From Bacillota bacterium (lineage in GTDB: Bacteria > Bacillota > Clostridia > Christensenellales > CAG-138): a DNA stretch of 8,642 bases. Made by a program: the position numbers and the translations under genes. Under the pieces are notes generated by a model. The model saw nothing but the letters and a program-made list of their open reading frames with translations, was not told the origin of the DNA and ran no database searches. Below, one piece after another: positions 1 to 6,685 of the stretch (position 1 is its first letter; every line of letters begins with the position of its first letter). Location: the NCBI GenBank assembly GCA_023396535.1, contig JAEWWD010000128.1, positions 1 to 8,642 of the forward strand. The letters are read 5' to 3'.

Positions 1-853
1 GCGGGTTATGTTGGCGCAAATCTTCAAGCAGCGCCTGTATGGGCGCGAACACGCTTTCCTTCGTTTCGCCCGTCAAAAGCCTTCGGTCATAGGTCGCCTC
101 GCAGTATTCCGGCACAACGGAAGCGCCGGGATAGGGGGCGGAGCGGATATCCGTCAGCTCCAGTATGCCCGGGCCGAGTATGTCGTGCCGCGGCGGGGTA
201 AGCGCGCGAAGCCGTTGGATGATCTCCGCCATGCCGTATACGGCGTTGATACCCTTCTCCGGGCTGGCAGAGTGCGCCGGCTTCCCGAATACCGAAAGCT
301 TGATTTCCGCCCTGCCGCGCTGGCCGATATTCAGGTTGAGTCCGGTTGCTTCGCCTATCACGACGTAATCCGGCTGCACGATGGAGCTGACCGACCGCGC
401 GGCAACGCCCTCAAAGCATTCCTCGTGCACGGTGCCCGCGATATGCAGGCTGCCCGGGAAATCTCCTCCCGTTCGTTTTGCAAAGGAGACGGCGGCGCAC
501 GACATAGCGGCCAGCGCGCACTTCATATCCGTCGCGCCCCGCCCGTACAGCCGTCCATTATGGACCCTCGCAGCAAAAGGCGGGTATGTCCATTGCGTAT
601 CGTCCGTGACGGGTACGGTATCCATATGCCCGTCGAACAGAAGCCTTGGCCCCGGACGGCTGCCCTGTATGGTGCAAATGACGTTGCCGAACCGGTCCAC
701 GGTTACCGTGCCCGTACCATTCCCGTAGAAATACGATTGCAGCTCCCGCGCCGCATCGCCTTCTTCACCGGAATAGCTGCGCATGCGCAGGAGCGACCGG
801 CAAAGGGCAAGCAGCTCGTCGCATTCCGGCTGCGACGGACGCTTATAAGTCAT
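1..853 (-). CDS. M20-family metallohydrolase, YgeY-like paralogue (C-terminus cut by window edge)
   Basis: This is a zinc-dependent M20 peptidase/deacylase. The family hydrolyses amide bonds of acyl- or carbamoyl-amino compounds in the cytoplasm. The first 284 residues are visible. Metal and catalytic residues are in place: H76 and D78 in GHMDTV, D109 in GRGATDMK, the pair E144-E145 in HEEC, and E168 in GEAT. The dimerisation domain begins around residue 178 (GQRGRAEI, then PAHSASPEKG), and a DRR motif lies near 256. The last metal-binding His would be beyond the left edge. The ATG at 853 has a GGAGG ribosome site 7 bases upstream. It follows the oxidoreductase gene after 106 bases that contain a strong hairpin. 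It belongs to the same family as the M20 gene at 6686-7888, with TD-M in place of VD-D at the second metal motif, so it is a diverged paralogue and not a recent copy. The exact substrate is unknown; ArgE/DapE/carboxypeptidase labels would be guesses. Confidence 0.9.
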   Translation of the reverse strand, partial: MTYKRPSQPECDELLALCRSLLRMRSYSGEEGDAARELQSYFYGNGTGTVTVDRFGNVICTIQGSRPGPRLLFDGHMDTVPVTDDTQWTYPPFAARVHNGRLYGRGATDMKCALAAMSCAAVSFAKRTGGDFPGSLHIAGTVHEECFEGVAARSVSSIVQPDYVVIGEATGLNLNIGQRGRAEIKLSVFGKPAHSASPEKGINAVYGMAEIIQRLRALTPPRHDILGPGILELTDIRSAPYPGASVVPEYCEATYDRRLLTGETKESVFAPIQALLEDLRQHNP

Positions 854-909
854 GCAGTTCCCTCCAGCAGTCGTTATTCACAGACGAGATGAACCCCATA
901 ACATCCAAA

Positions 910-939
910 GGCCCCGCGCCGCAAATGCGACGCAGGGCC
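910..939 (-). terminator. Strong GC-rich hairpin after the oxidoreductase gene
   Basis: On the minus strand a 13-base-pair stem (927-939 with 910-922) encloses a 4-base ATTT loop, 20 bases after the oxidoreductase stop. Two of the pairs are G-U in minus-strand RNA but would be C-A mismatches in plus-strand RNA, so the structure is specific to the minus-strand transcript. Only three U residues follow (907-909). It may therefore be an inefficient terminator or a 3'-end stabiliser that allows read-through into the M20 gene at 853. Confidence 0.65.
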
Positions 940-959
940 CGGCAGAGAGGGAAAACCGA

Positions 960-3503
960 TCAATGTCCGCTGGAGAATTGCGCGTAGAAGGCGATAGATT
1001 CGGCTTCACGCGCTTTATCCTCTTCGGATTGCGGGAGCACCATGGCGGTAAGCGCGCCGGTGGGGCAAACGCTTACGCAAGCGCCGCAGCTGCGGCATTC
1101 GTTCTCGTCCACCGTCATGATGGGGAACTCGAGCTTGCGGGCGTCGTACGAGCAGACGGCTACGCAGCGTCCGCAGTTGATGCAGCCGCACTTCATGCAG
1201 CGGGCCGCTTCGTCGCGGGCGGCCTTTTCATCGAGGCCGAGCTCCACTTCGTCGAAGCCCTTTACGCGGTCCGCGACGGGCGCGATGTGCGGGCAGGCGC
1301 GGCGGGTGTGGTCCTTCTCGATGGGGGAGAGCCTGAGCGAACAGATCTTTTCAGCATCCTTGACCTCGCCGTTGCCGCCCATATACACATCCATTTCGGA
1401 GGCGGCGTCGCGGCCGGCGGCGATGGCCTTGATGACGCTCTGCGGGCCGGTCAGGCAGTCGCCTGCGGTGAACACGCCCTTTTCGGACGTTTCATATTTG
1501 CAGTTGTCGAGATTGCTCTGTACGGGCAGTACGCCTTCGGGCGTTTTCTGGCCGATGGCGAGTATCACGAGATCCGCGGGGACACTCACGTTGGCTTCAC
1601 CGGAGGGAATGGGCTTGCGGCGGCCGGACGCGTCCGCTTCACCCAGCTTCATGGGCTGGTAGGTGAAGCTGCCGGACGCTACGGAAGCGGGAGCGGCGAG
1701 GAACAGCAGCTTTACGCCTTCCTGCTCCGCGAAATCCACTTCTTCTTCATAAGCGGGCATTTCGCAGCGGGTACGACGATAGGCGATGGTCACGTCCGCG
1801 CCCAGGCGTTTCGCGCTGCGGGCGGCGTCCACGGCCACGTTGCCGCCGCCGATGACGACGACCTTCTTGCCGCGGATATCCATGGCGGAGCCCAGGTTGA
1901 CGTCGCGCAGGAACTTGATGCCGGAGAGGCACAGTTCGCTGCCGGGGATATCGAGGGAAGCGTCCTCATGCGCGCCGATGGCGAGCAGTACGCTGTCATA
2001 ATCCTTGCGGAGGCTGTCCAGCGTAATATCCTGGCCCAGGCGCTTGCCGGTGTGGATTTTTACGCCCATACGTTCGATGCGGCGCACTTCGGAGTGCAGG
2101 ATGCCCTTGGGGAGGCGGTAATCCGGAATGCCGGCCATCAGCATGCCGCCGGCGGTGGGCAGCGCTTCGAATACGTCAACGCTATAGCCCTTCTTGGCGA
2201 GGTAATAGGCGGCGGAGAGACCGGCCGGGCCCGCGCCGACGACGGCGGCCTTTTTGCCGTTCTTGGGAGCGCAAAGGGGGATGGGGAGATCATCGCCGAA
2301 AGCTTCGCGGGTTTTATCCGCGGCGGTACGCTTGAGCAGGCGGATCTGTATGGCTTCGTCCGTTTCGCCGCGCGCGCACTGCGCCTCGCAGGGATGGTCG
2401 CAAACGCGTCCGCAGACGGAGGGGAAGGGGTTGGTTACGCTGACGGTGTTGTACGCGTCGATGTATTTGCCCTTGCGCACATCCTCAATGTACTGCGGCA
2501 CGTTGACGCCCGCGGGACACGCTTCCTGGCAGGGGGCCTTGTAAGGTTCATAGGTAAAGTACAGCTTGCTGACGACGTCCTTGGTCGGGAAATTGCCGAG
2601 CGCCGCGCCGCGCACGGACTCGATATCCTTGTAACCCATCTTGGCCATGAGCTTGGACAGGTCATAGCACATTTCCTCAATATATTCGACGTCGCGGAGT
2701 ATGCCGACGGAGCATACGCCCACGCCGGAGCAGCCGACCATCAGGAATTCCATGGCGTCCCGCGCGCTCATGCAGCCGCCGGAGCCGTAGAGATCCTTGA
2801 AGCCCTTGGGCGCCTTGCGCGCGATCTCGGAATTGATGCGCATGGAAATGGGGCGCATGGCCTCGCCGCTCATCCAGCCGTAGCCGCCTGCGCCCATCAT
2901 TTCGGGGCGGGCATGATCGATATCGATCTTCAGCGTGGGGCCGATGGAGTCGATGGCGCAGATGCCGTGCGCGCCGTGCTCCAGGCACTTGAGGGCTGTG
3001 CCGACGGTGTCGGGCCAGTTGCCGGAAAGCTTGCAGATGACGGGTATTTTGACGTGCGCCAGCGTGAAGTCCAGCATGGGCAGCAGCGTGTCTTCCGTAT
3101 AGGAAACGAGCTCAATGATATCCGCGCCGGCCTTTTCCACATCCTCGACGATGGCTTCCGCTTCCATCGGCGTGTGGCCGACGGAGCCTATGACCACCGC
3201 GCCCGCGGCCTTTGTCATGGGGATTTCGCGCTCGTACCAGACCAGGCGGTCGGAATCCGCCCACTTCTCGCAGTTGATGAGGGTGTTTTCGCTGACTTTG
3301 CCGATGTGGTTCACCGGGTTGATGGCGCGGCCCAGACGGATCGTTTTGGTGACGACCGCGCCGCAGCCCGCGTTATGCGCGCGAATGAGTCCTTCCGCCG
3401 CGTAGGAAAGCGGGCCGGAGGTCAGAATGTAGGGGGTGCGCAGCTTGATGCCGCACAATGTGGTGGAAATATCCGAGCCTTTACAATTCTCAGTCTTGAA
3501 CAT
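960..3503 (-). CDS. PreA-PreT-ferredoxin fusion flavo-iron-sulfur oxidoreductase (YgfK / dihydropyrimidine dehydrogenase-like)
   Basis: An 847-residue cytoplasmic electron-transfer enzyme with three parts. Residues 1-310 are a DHOD/PreA-like FMN barrel: K158 in CKLSGN, GGYGWMSG near 206, and the FMN-phosphate loop GSGGC at 240-244. Residues 320-710 are PreT/GltD-like: Fe-S cysteines C325, C329, C364, C368, C372 and C376; FAD motif GAGPAG at 423-428; NAD(P)H motif GGGNVA at 552-557; and FAD motif TAGDC near 679. Residues 765-820 hold a two-cluster ferredoxin with C774/C777/C780/C784 and C803/C806/C809/C813, plus extra C769 and C772. Mammalian DPD has the same modules, but its barrel comes after the FAD/NADPH part. 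E. coli YgfK has this order but is about 1030 residues. The usual NxSCP active-site loop of DPD/PreA is not seen; ELVSYTED (131-138) stands there, so pyrimidine reduction is doubtful. ATG 3503 is preferred, with CAGG 9 bases upstream; an in-frame start at 3551 lacks support. The natural substrate is unknown, and a reductive or oxidative step in purine/urate breakdown is inferred from neighbours. Confidence 0.88.
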   Translation of the reverse strand: MFKTENCKGSDISTTLCGIKLRTPYILTSGPLSYAAEGLIRAHNAGCGAVVTKTIRLGRAINPVNHIGKVSENTLINCEKWADSDRLVWYEREIPMTKAAGAVVIGSVGHTPMEAEAIVEDVEKAGADIIELVSYTEDTLLPMLDFTLAHVKIPVICKLSGNWPDTVGTALKCLEHGAHGICAIDSIGPTLKIDIDHARPEMMGAGGYGWMSGEAMRPISMRINSEIARKAPKGFKDLYGSGGCMSARDAMEFLMVGCSGVGVCSVGILRDVEYIEEMCYDLSKLMAKMGYKDIESVRGAALGNFPTKDVVSKLYFTYEPYKAPCQEACPAGVNVPQYIEDVRKGKYIDAYNTVSVTNPFPSVCGRVCDHPCEAQCARGETDEAIQIRLLKRTAADKTREAFGDDLPIPLCAPKNGKKAAVVGAGPAGLSAAYYLAKKGYSVDVFEALPTAGGMLMAGIPDYRLPKGILHSEVRRIERMGVKIHTGKRLGQDITLDSLRKDYDSVLLAIGAHEDASLDIPGSELCLSGIKFLRDVNLGSAMDIRGKKVVVIGGGNVAVDAARSAKRLGADVTIAYRRTRCEMPAYEEEVDFAEQEGVKLLFLAAPASVASGSFTYQPMKLGEADASGRRKPIPSGEANVSVPADLVILAIGQKTPEGVLPVQSNLDNCKYETSEKGVFTAGDCLTGPQSVIKAIAAGRDAASEMDVYMGGNGEVKDAEKICSLRLSPIEKDHTRRACPHIAPVADRVKGFDEVELGLDEKAARDEAARCMKCGCINCGRCVAVCSYDARKLEFPIMTVDENECRSCGACVSVCPTGALTAMVLPQSEEDKAREAESIAFYAQFSSGH

Positions 3504-3556
3504 TACAATTACCTGCCATCCGTTTATTTTTTGTGCGTGTTCCGGTTGCATCCGAA

Positions 3557-3625
3557 CCGTTCCTCATTGAACGGCCCAACCTTACCTAAAGTGTACCGAT
3601 ATCGGATCCGTTCGTCATTGAGCGG
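3557..3625. repeat. Tandem 18-base inverted-repeat units plus a central palindrome
   Basis: Two units of the form CCGTTC-N-TCATTGA-N-CGG lie at 3557-3574 and 3608-3625, matching at 16 of 18 positions. Each is itself an inverted repeat: arms CCGTTC/GAACGG are perfect in the first unit and have one mismatch in the second, and the second can be extended outward. A perfect palindrome, CCGATATCGG, lies between them at 3596-3605. The units start 51 bases apart, close to five helical turns, which suits protein binding on one DNA face. The region precedes the oxidoreductase start by 53 bases. Confidence 0.7.
3590..3618 (-). promoter_or_regulatory. Possible weak promoter of the oxidoreductase gene
   Basis: On the minus strand, ATGACG (3613-3618) and TACACT (3590-3595) are separated by 17 bases. 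Each hexamer is only a four-of-six match to a SigA promoter. The -35 element lies inside the upstream member of a tandem repeat, and the spacer begins with the 10-base palindrome CCGATATCGG. That arrangement would suit a regulated promoter. The start would fall near 3583, giving a leader of about 80 bases. No convincing terminator is seen after the ssnA-like gene, so co-transcription with it is also possible. Confidence 0.3.
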
Positions 3626-3633
3626 TTCCGGCA

Positions 3634-3647
3634 CCCGAAGTTTCGGG
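3634..3647. repeat. Perfect 6-bp inverted repeat after the ssnA-like gene
   Basis: CCCGAA and TTCGGG are separated by two bases, making a compact stem. No U-run follows on the minus strand, so it is not a classical terminator for the ssnA-like gene. A weaker hairpin (GCAGC/GCTGC, around 3666-3678) also lies between it and the stop codon. They may mark the 3' end of the ssnA-like message or add to the structured region upstream of the oxidoreductase. Confidence 0.45.
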
Positions 3648-3693
3648 CAATTTTGGATTAATGTGCAGCACGGCTGCGCAAACAAAAATTCAG

Positions 3694-5007
3694 TTATTTC
3701 CCCGTCCAGAACCGGGCCGCCTTTGTACGAAGCTCCGCTTTGATGGCGCTGGCGTCCACAGTCAGCAGTTTCTTGTCGCGCTTGAGGAATTTGCCGTCCA
3801 CCATCACGTCGTTGACGTTCTGCGGATTGCGGAAGAGCACGAGCTGATCGTACACGTTGTGCTCATTGATGGGGGTCGGAGTGTCGAGGTCGATGGTGAT
3901 GATGTCGGCCAGACAGCCTTCCTCCAGGCGGCCTGCGTCGGGGATGCCCATGGCCTGTGCGCCCAGCCAGGTGGCCATGTCGTACACCGCCTTGGCGGGC
4001 ATTTCCATGGGATCCTGCTTATAGGCCTTGGGGATGAGGAACGCGCCGCGCATGACCTCAAAGAAATTGTTGACGTATCCGTCCGTACCGAGAGAAACTT
4101 TCATGCCGCGGCTGAGCATGGAGGATACCGGCGCTACGCCGCCGCCTACCTCGCAGTTGGAAAGGGGCATGTGGATGGCGCGCGCGCCGCGCTTTGCCAT
4201 GATATCCAGCTCGTGCTCCTGCATCTGCACGCACTGGGAGGCAAACACGTTTTTGTCCATATAGCCGATCTCTTCGTAGACGTCCACAGGATACTGGTCA
4301 TAGTGCTCCTTCGTCCAGCCCGGCTCGAATACGCTTTCGGAAAGATGCATGTGGATGTCGCAGTTGAGTTCGTCGGCCATCGCCTTCGCCTGCTTCATGT
4401 ATTCCTTAGAGCCGGTGAACAGGGTGTGTACGCTCATCATGCCCTGTACGAGTTCGCCGGGCTTATTGTGCGCGCGTACGAAATCCGCGTTTTCTTTCAG
4501 GCCGAGCTGGCCGTTTTCTTCGCTGACGCGCTGGCAGGCTTCAAACGTGAGGAACGCGCGAAGACCGGCCTTTCTTACGACGTCGGCTTCCACTTCCAGT
4601 ACGCCGGGCAGCGCGTTGGGCGCTTCCATGACGTCGCAGAACGAGGTGATGCCGGAGTCGATCATTTCCACGCAGCTCCACTGCGTCGTGACGCGGGCAA
4701 GGTTGTGATCCACGCGGTTTTCCACGTAGGGCCACCAGTAATCCTCCAGGAAGCTGGAGAATTCCGTTACCAGCGCTTCCGCCGTGATGCCGTGGGAAAG
4801 CACGCCGTACATGTGCATATGCCCGTTGACAAAGCCGGGCGCGATCATGCGATCATACGCCTCTATGACGGTATCGCCTTCCTGCGCGATCAGCTCCGCG
4901 TTTTTGCCTACCTTGACGATGCGGTTGCCCTCCACGATCACGCCGGTATCCGGAACGATGCCGTCTTTGGTCATGAGAAACCCGCCCTTAAGAATGGTTC
5001 TGGACAT
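3694..5007 (-). CDS. ssnA: SsnA-like amidohydrolase (TrzA/AtzA/guanine deaminase superfamily)
   Basis: A 437-residue amidohydrolase close in length to E. coli SsnA (442). The family uses one divalent metal to hydrolyse C-N bonds, typically deaminating or opening nitrogen heterocycles. Visible residues are the HxH pair H63/H65 in NGHMHM, H194 in SVHT, H221 and E224 in HLSE, HMPLSN at 279-284, and metal ligand D309 in GTDG. The C-terminal strand domain follows (LADIITID, then VMVDGKFL). At the place where relatives have AHG or AHC, this protein reads FASQCV, so the conserved beta-6 histidine appears to be Q258. The ATG at 5007 is fixed by a full AAGGAGG 6 bases upstream; longer in-frame starts as far as GTG 5142 would run through the leader hairpins and lack such a site. 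It has its own promoter and a long structured leader. The SsnA name reflects family and neighbourhood; the substrate is not established. Confidence 0.85.
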   Translation of the reverse strand: MSRTILKGGFLMTKDGIVPDTGVIVEGNRIVKVGKNAELIAQEGDTVIEAYDRMIAPGFVNGHMHMYGVLSHGITAEALVTEFSSFLEDYWWPYVENRVDHNLARVTTQWSCVEMIDSGITSFCDVMEAPNALPGVLEVEADVVRKAGLRAFLTFEACQRVSEENGQLGLKENADFVRAHNKPGELVQGMMSVHTLFTGSKEYMKQAKAMADELNCDIHMHLSESVFEPGWTKEHYDQYPVDVYEEIGYMDKNVFASQCVQMQEHELDIMAKRGARAIHMPLSNCEVGGGVAPVSSMLSRGMKVSLGTDGYVNNFFEVMRGAFLIPKAYKQDPMEMPAKAVYDMATWLGAQAMGIPDAGRLEEGCLADIITIDLDTPTPINEHNVYDQLVLFRNPQNVNDVMVDGKFLKRDKKLLTVDASAIKAELRTKAARFWTGK

Positions 5008-5071
5008 AATTCGCCTCCTTATACGATTGAATGCCGGTTGGTGTATGCAGTGATTTTGCCCAAGAAACGAC

Positions 5072-5109
5072 AAAAAGCACATGCTCAATTTGTGTTGAGC
5101 CGGTGCTTT
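5072..5109 (-). terminator. Terminator-like hairpin in the ssnA leader (candidate attenuator)
   Basis: On the minus strand AAAGCAC (5103-5109) pairs with GTGCTTT (5074-5080). Inside, after a 2x2 internal loop, GCTCAA (5095-5100) pairs with TTGAGC (5083-5088) around a CACAAA loop. The stem runs into five U residues (5072-5076). It lies downstream of the ssnA promoter but 64 bases upstream of its start codon, so termination here would stop the message before the gene. That placement is typical of attenuators and riboswitch expression platforms. Confidence 0.6.
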
Positions 5110-5189
5110 CATTACGATGCGCCCTATCAAAAGACGGTTCACTCGGTTCCCGGTGCCACAGCGAACAAAGGCGCGACTTATTCAGCTTT
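5110..5189 (-). ncRNA. Structured 5' leader preceding the attenuator hairpin (possible aptamer)
   Basis: In the minus-strand transcript two nested 7-bp helices can form. P1 is GCGCCUU (5168-5174) with AGGGCGC (5119-5125), including one G-U pair. P2 is GUUCGCU (5160-5166) with AGUGAAC (5137-5143), also with one G-U pair. P2 closes a small CGG-GAA-CCG hairpin. An 11-base U-rich linker joins P2 to the 3' strand of P1, and the linker's CUUUUG could alternatively pair with UGAAAG at the base of the terminator stem. I do not recognise a known riboswitch class. The pairing was found by eye, without covariation support. Confidence 0.45.
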
Positions 5190-5195
5190 GACAAC

Positions 5196-5224
5196 AGTAT
5201 AAAACACGCGTTTGTGTCTGTCAA
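5196..5224 (-). promoter_or_regulatory. ssnA: SigA-type promoter of the ssnA-like gene
   Basis: On the minus strand a perfect -35 TTGACA (5219-5224) and -10 TATACT (5196-5201) are separated by 17 bases. Predicted initiation is near 5189, which leaves a leader of about 180 bases before the start codon at 5007. It lies downstream of the hyuA terminator, so the ssnA-like gene is an independent transcription unit. Confidence 0.85.
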
Positions 5225-5261
5225 CTCACGACAGGTTAGGATTCTATGAATATTTTTTAAC

Positions 5262-5297
5262 AAAAAGGCGTACGCCCGTTTTTTCGAGCGTACGCCT
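5262..5297 (-). terminator. Intrinsic terminator of the ygeY-hyuA unit
   Basis: AGGCGTACGC (5288-5297) and GCGTACGCCT (5266-5275) form a perfect 10-bp stem around a 12-base loop in minus-strand RNA, followed by a five-U run (5262-5266). It begins 13 bases after the hyuA stop codon. The plus-strand reading has no U-run after the stem, so it acts in one direction. Confidence 0.85.
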
Positions 5298-5310
5298 CGC
5301 GTTTGGCGGT

Positions 5311-6663
5311 TTACAGCGCCTTTACATACTGCCCGCGGCATTCCTTTGCCGTAAGCTCGCCATTCTTTGACACTATTTCGCCGCGCAATATCGTGTATAC
5401 CGGCTTGCCCTTTACGGCAAAGCCCTCGTACACCGTGTATCCTGCGCTGCTGTGCTCTGTTTTGACGCTCAGCGTGCGATTAACGTCCGGGTCTATGATG
5501 ACGACGTCCGCATCCGCGCCCTCGGCCAGCACGCCCTTCTTTGGGTAAAGCCCGTAAAGCTTCGCGGCCTGCGTGGAAAGGCGCGAGGCCAGCTCATTGA
5601 GAGTCAGACGGCCTTTTGCATACCCTTCGGAGAACAGCAGCGACACCATGCTTTCACAGCCGCCGATACCGGGGATGGCTTCAAAGCAGCCTTCCTTGCT
5701 CTGCTTATCCGTAAGCGTGAACGGGCAGTGGTCGGTGGAGATCACGCCCACGTCGCCGCTTTCCACCAGCTCCCATAGTTGTTTGTTGTCCTCCGCCTTG
5801 CGAAGCGGCGGCGTCATGATGAAACGCTGCGGATCTTCGCCGAGATAGCGCTCGTCGGTAAGCAAGAGGTAATGCGGGCAGGTCTCGCCGGATACGTCCC
5901 AGCCGCGCGCGCGGGCCGCCTGTACCAGCCTGCCGCCCTTGCCGGAGGAGATGTGGGCGATAATGAGCCGCATATTCGCCTCGTGCGCGAGCGCCATGAT
6001 TTTCTCTATGGATTTCGTCTCCGCCTCTACCGGACGGCTGTCGCCGTGGAAGCTGGCCTGCGTTTTGCCTTCGGCTATGAATTCATGCTTGAGCGACGTT
6101 ACCAGCTCGTCGTCCTCGCAGTGCGCCAGCATGGTAAGGCCCAGTTCGGCGGCCTTCTGGAACAGCGCGGGCAGCCGTTCGTCCGGTACGCGGGAGTCGC
6201 CGTAGGTCGTGTAGATTTTGAGTGTTCGCACGCCTTCGGGCAACAGCGACGCGAGATCGTCGTAATCCTGTTCGAACTCGCCAGTCACTTCCATGTGCAG
6301 CGCATAGTCGGTGTGAATGTTTCCATCCGCTTCGGCTTTACGCAGCCTGAGCGACTGCGCAAAGCCCGCGCCCTCGACGGGCCCGGCGAAATCCACAACC
6401 GTGGTGGTGCCGCCGCAGATGGCGCAGGCCGAGCCTGTCGCAAAATCGTCCGCGTTGCGCCCGGCGGCGGTTTTCATGTAGAAATGCACGTGCGAGTCGA
6501 TGGCGCCGGGCAGCACGATTTTACCTGCGGCGTCGATCGCCGTATCGGCAATGTCGGGGAGCCCCGCGCCTATCTTCGCGATACGCTCCCCCTCGACCAG
6601 AAGGTCCGCATGCAGTACCTCCGTTTCGGTTACGATGAGTCCGTTTTTGATGAGCAGGCTCAT
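5311..6663 (-). CDS. hyuA: Dihydropyrimidinase / D-hydantoinase family cyclic amidohydrolase
   Basis: A 450-residue enzyme that hydrolytically opens cyclic ureides or amides (dihydropyrimidines, hydantoins or related rings) to carbamoyl-amino acids using a binuclear metal centre. The ligands are complete: H58 and H60 (DSHVHF), K149 as the expected carboxylated lysine (TLKIY), H181 (HCED), H237 (AHIS) and D311 (STDH). Y154 matches the substrate tyrosine of hydantoinases, and CPHYL near 262 is typical. NADDF after the HxH motif resembles dihydropyrimidinases more than allantoinases. The ATG at 6663 has AAGGAGG 7 bases upstream, in the 22-base gap after ygeY, so the two genes are surely co-transcribed. 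E. coli has the same ygeY-hyuA adjacency. An intrinsic terminator follows. In this setting the substrate may be a urate- or purine-derived ring, but this is inferred from context only; allantoinase remains possible. Confidence 0.9.
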   Translation of the reverse strand: MSLLIKNGLIVTETEVLHADLLVEGERIAKIGAGLPDIADTAIDAAGKIVLPGAIDSHVHFYMKTAAGRNADDFATGSACAICGGTTTVVDFAGPVEGAGFAQSLRLRKAEADGNIHTDYALHMEVTGEFEQDYDDLASLLPEGVRTLKIYTTYGDSRVPDERLPALFQKAAELGLTMLAHCEDDELVTSLKHEFIAEGKTQASFHGDSRPVEAETKSIEKIMALAHEANMRLIIAHISSGKGGRLVQAARARGWDVSGETCPHYLLLTDERYLGEDPQRFIMTPPLRKAEDNKQLWELVESGDVGVISTDHCPFTLTDKQSKEGCFEAIPGIGGCESMVSLLFSEGYAKGRLTLNELASRLSTQAAKLYGLYPKKGVLAEGADADVVIIDPDVNRTLSVKTEHSSAGYTVYEGFAVKGKPVYTILRGEIVSKNGELTAKECRGQYVKAL

Positions 6664-6685
6664 GGGGCTCCCTCCTTGCGCTTAA

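Noticed and set aside
8..892. 294-codon open frame on the plus strand
   Set aside because: Antisense to the left-edge M20 gene, which keeps all expected metal-site motifs.
3590..3650. Mini-ykkC-like tandem hairpin riboswitch before the oxidoreductase
   Set aside because: Two tandem hairpins are present, but the loops are not ACGR, and one unit lies at or upstream of the possible promoter, so DNA operators fit better.
852..3743. 963-codon open frame on the plus strand
   Set aside because: It lies antisense to the oxidoreductase gene; its translation is rich in Ala, Gly, His and Asp with no domain pattern, as expected for the mirror frame of a GC-rich gene.
5008..5142. N-terminal extension of the ssnA-like protein to GTG 5142
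   Set aside because: The frame is open, but the extension is Arg/Lys/Cys-rich, crosses the leader hairpins and has no ribosome site, whereas ATG 5007 follows a full AAGGAGG.
3661..5202. 513-codon open frame on the plus strand
   Set aside because: Antisense to the ssnA-like gene, whose conserved motifs and ribosome site leave no doubt about strand.
5031..5249. 72-codon plus-strand frame in the leader region
   Set aside because: It overlaps promoter and leader elements of the opposite strand and shows no protein-like features.
4988..5341. 117-codon minus-strand frame between hyuA and the ssnA-like gene
   Set aside because: It would span the hyuA terminator, the ssnA promoter and the leader hairpins; no ribosome site supports it.
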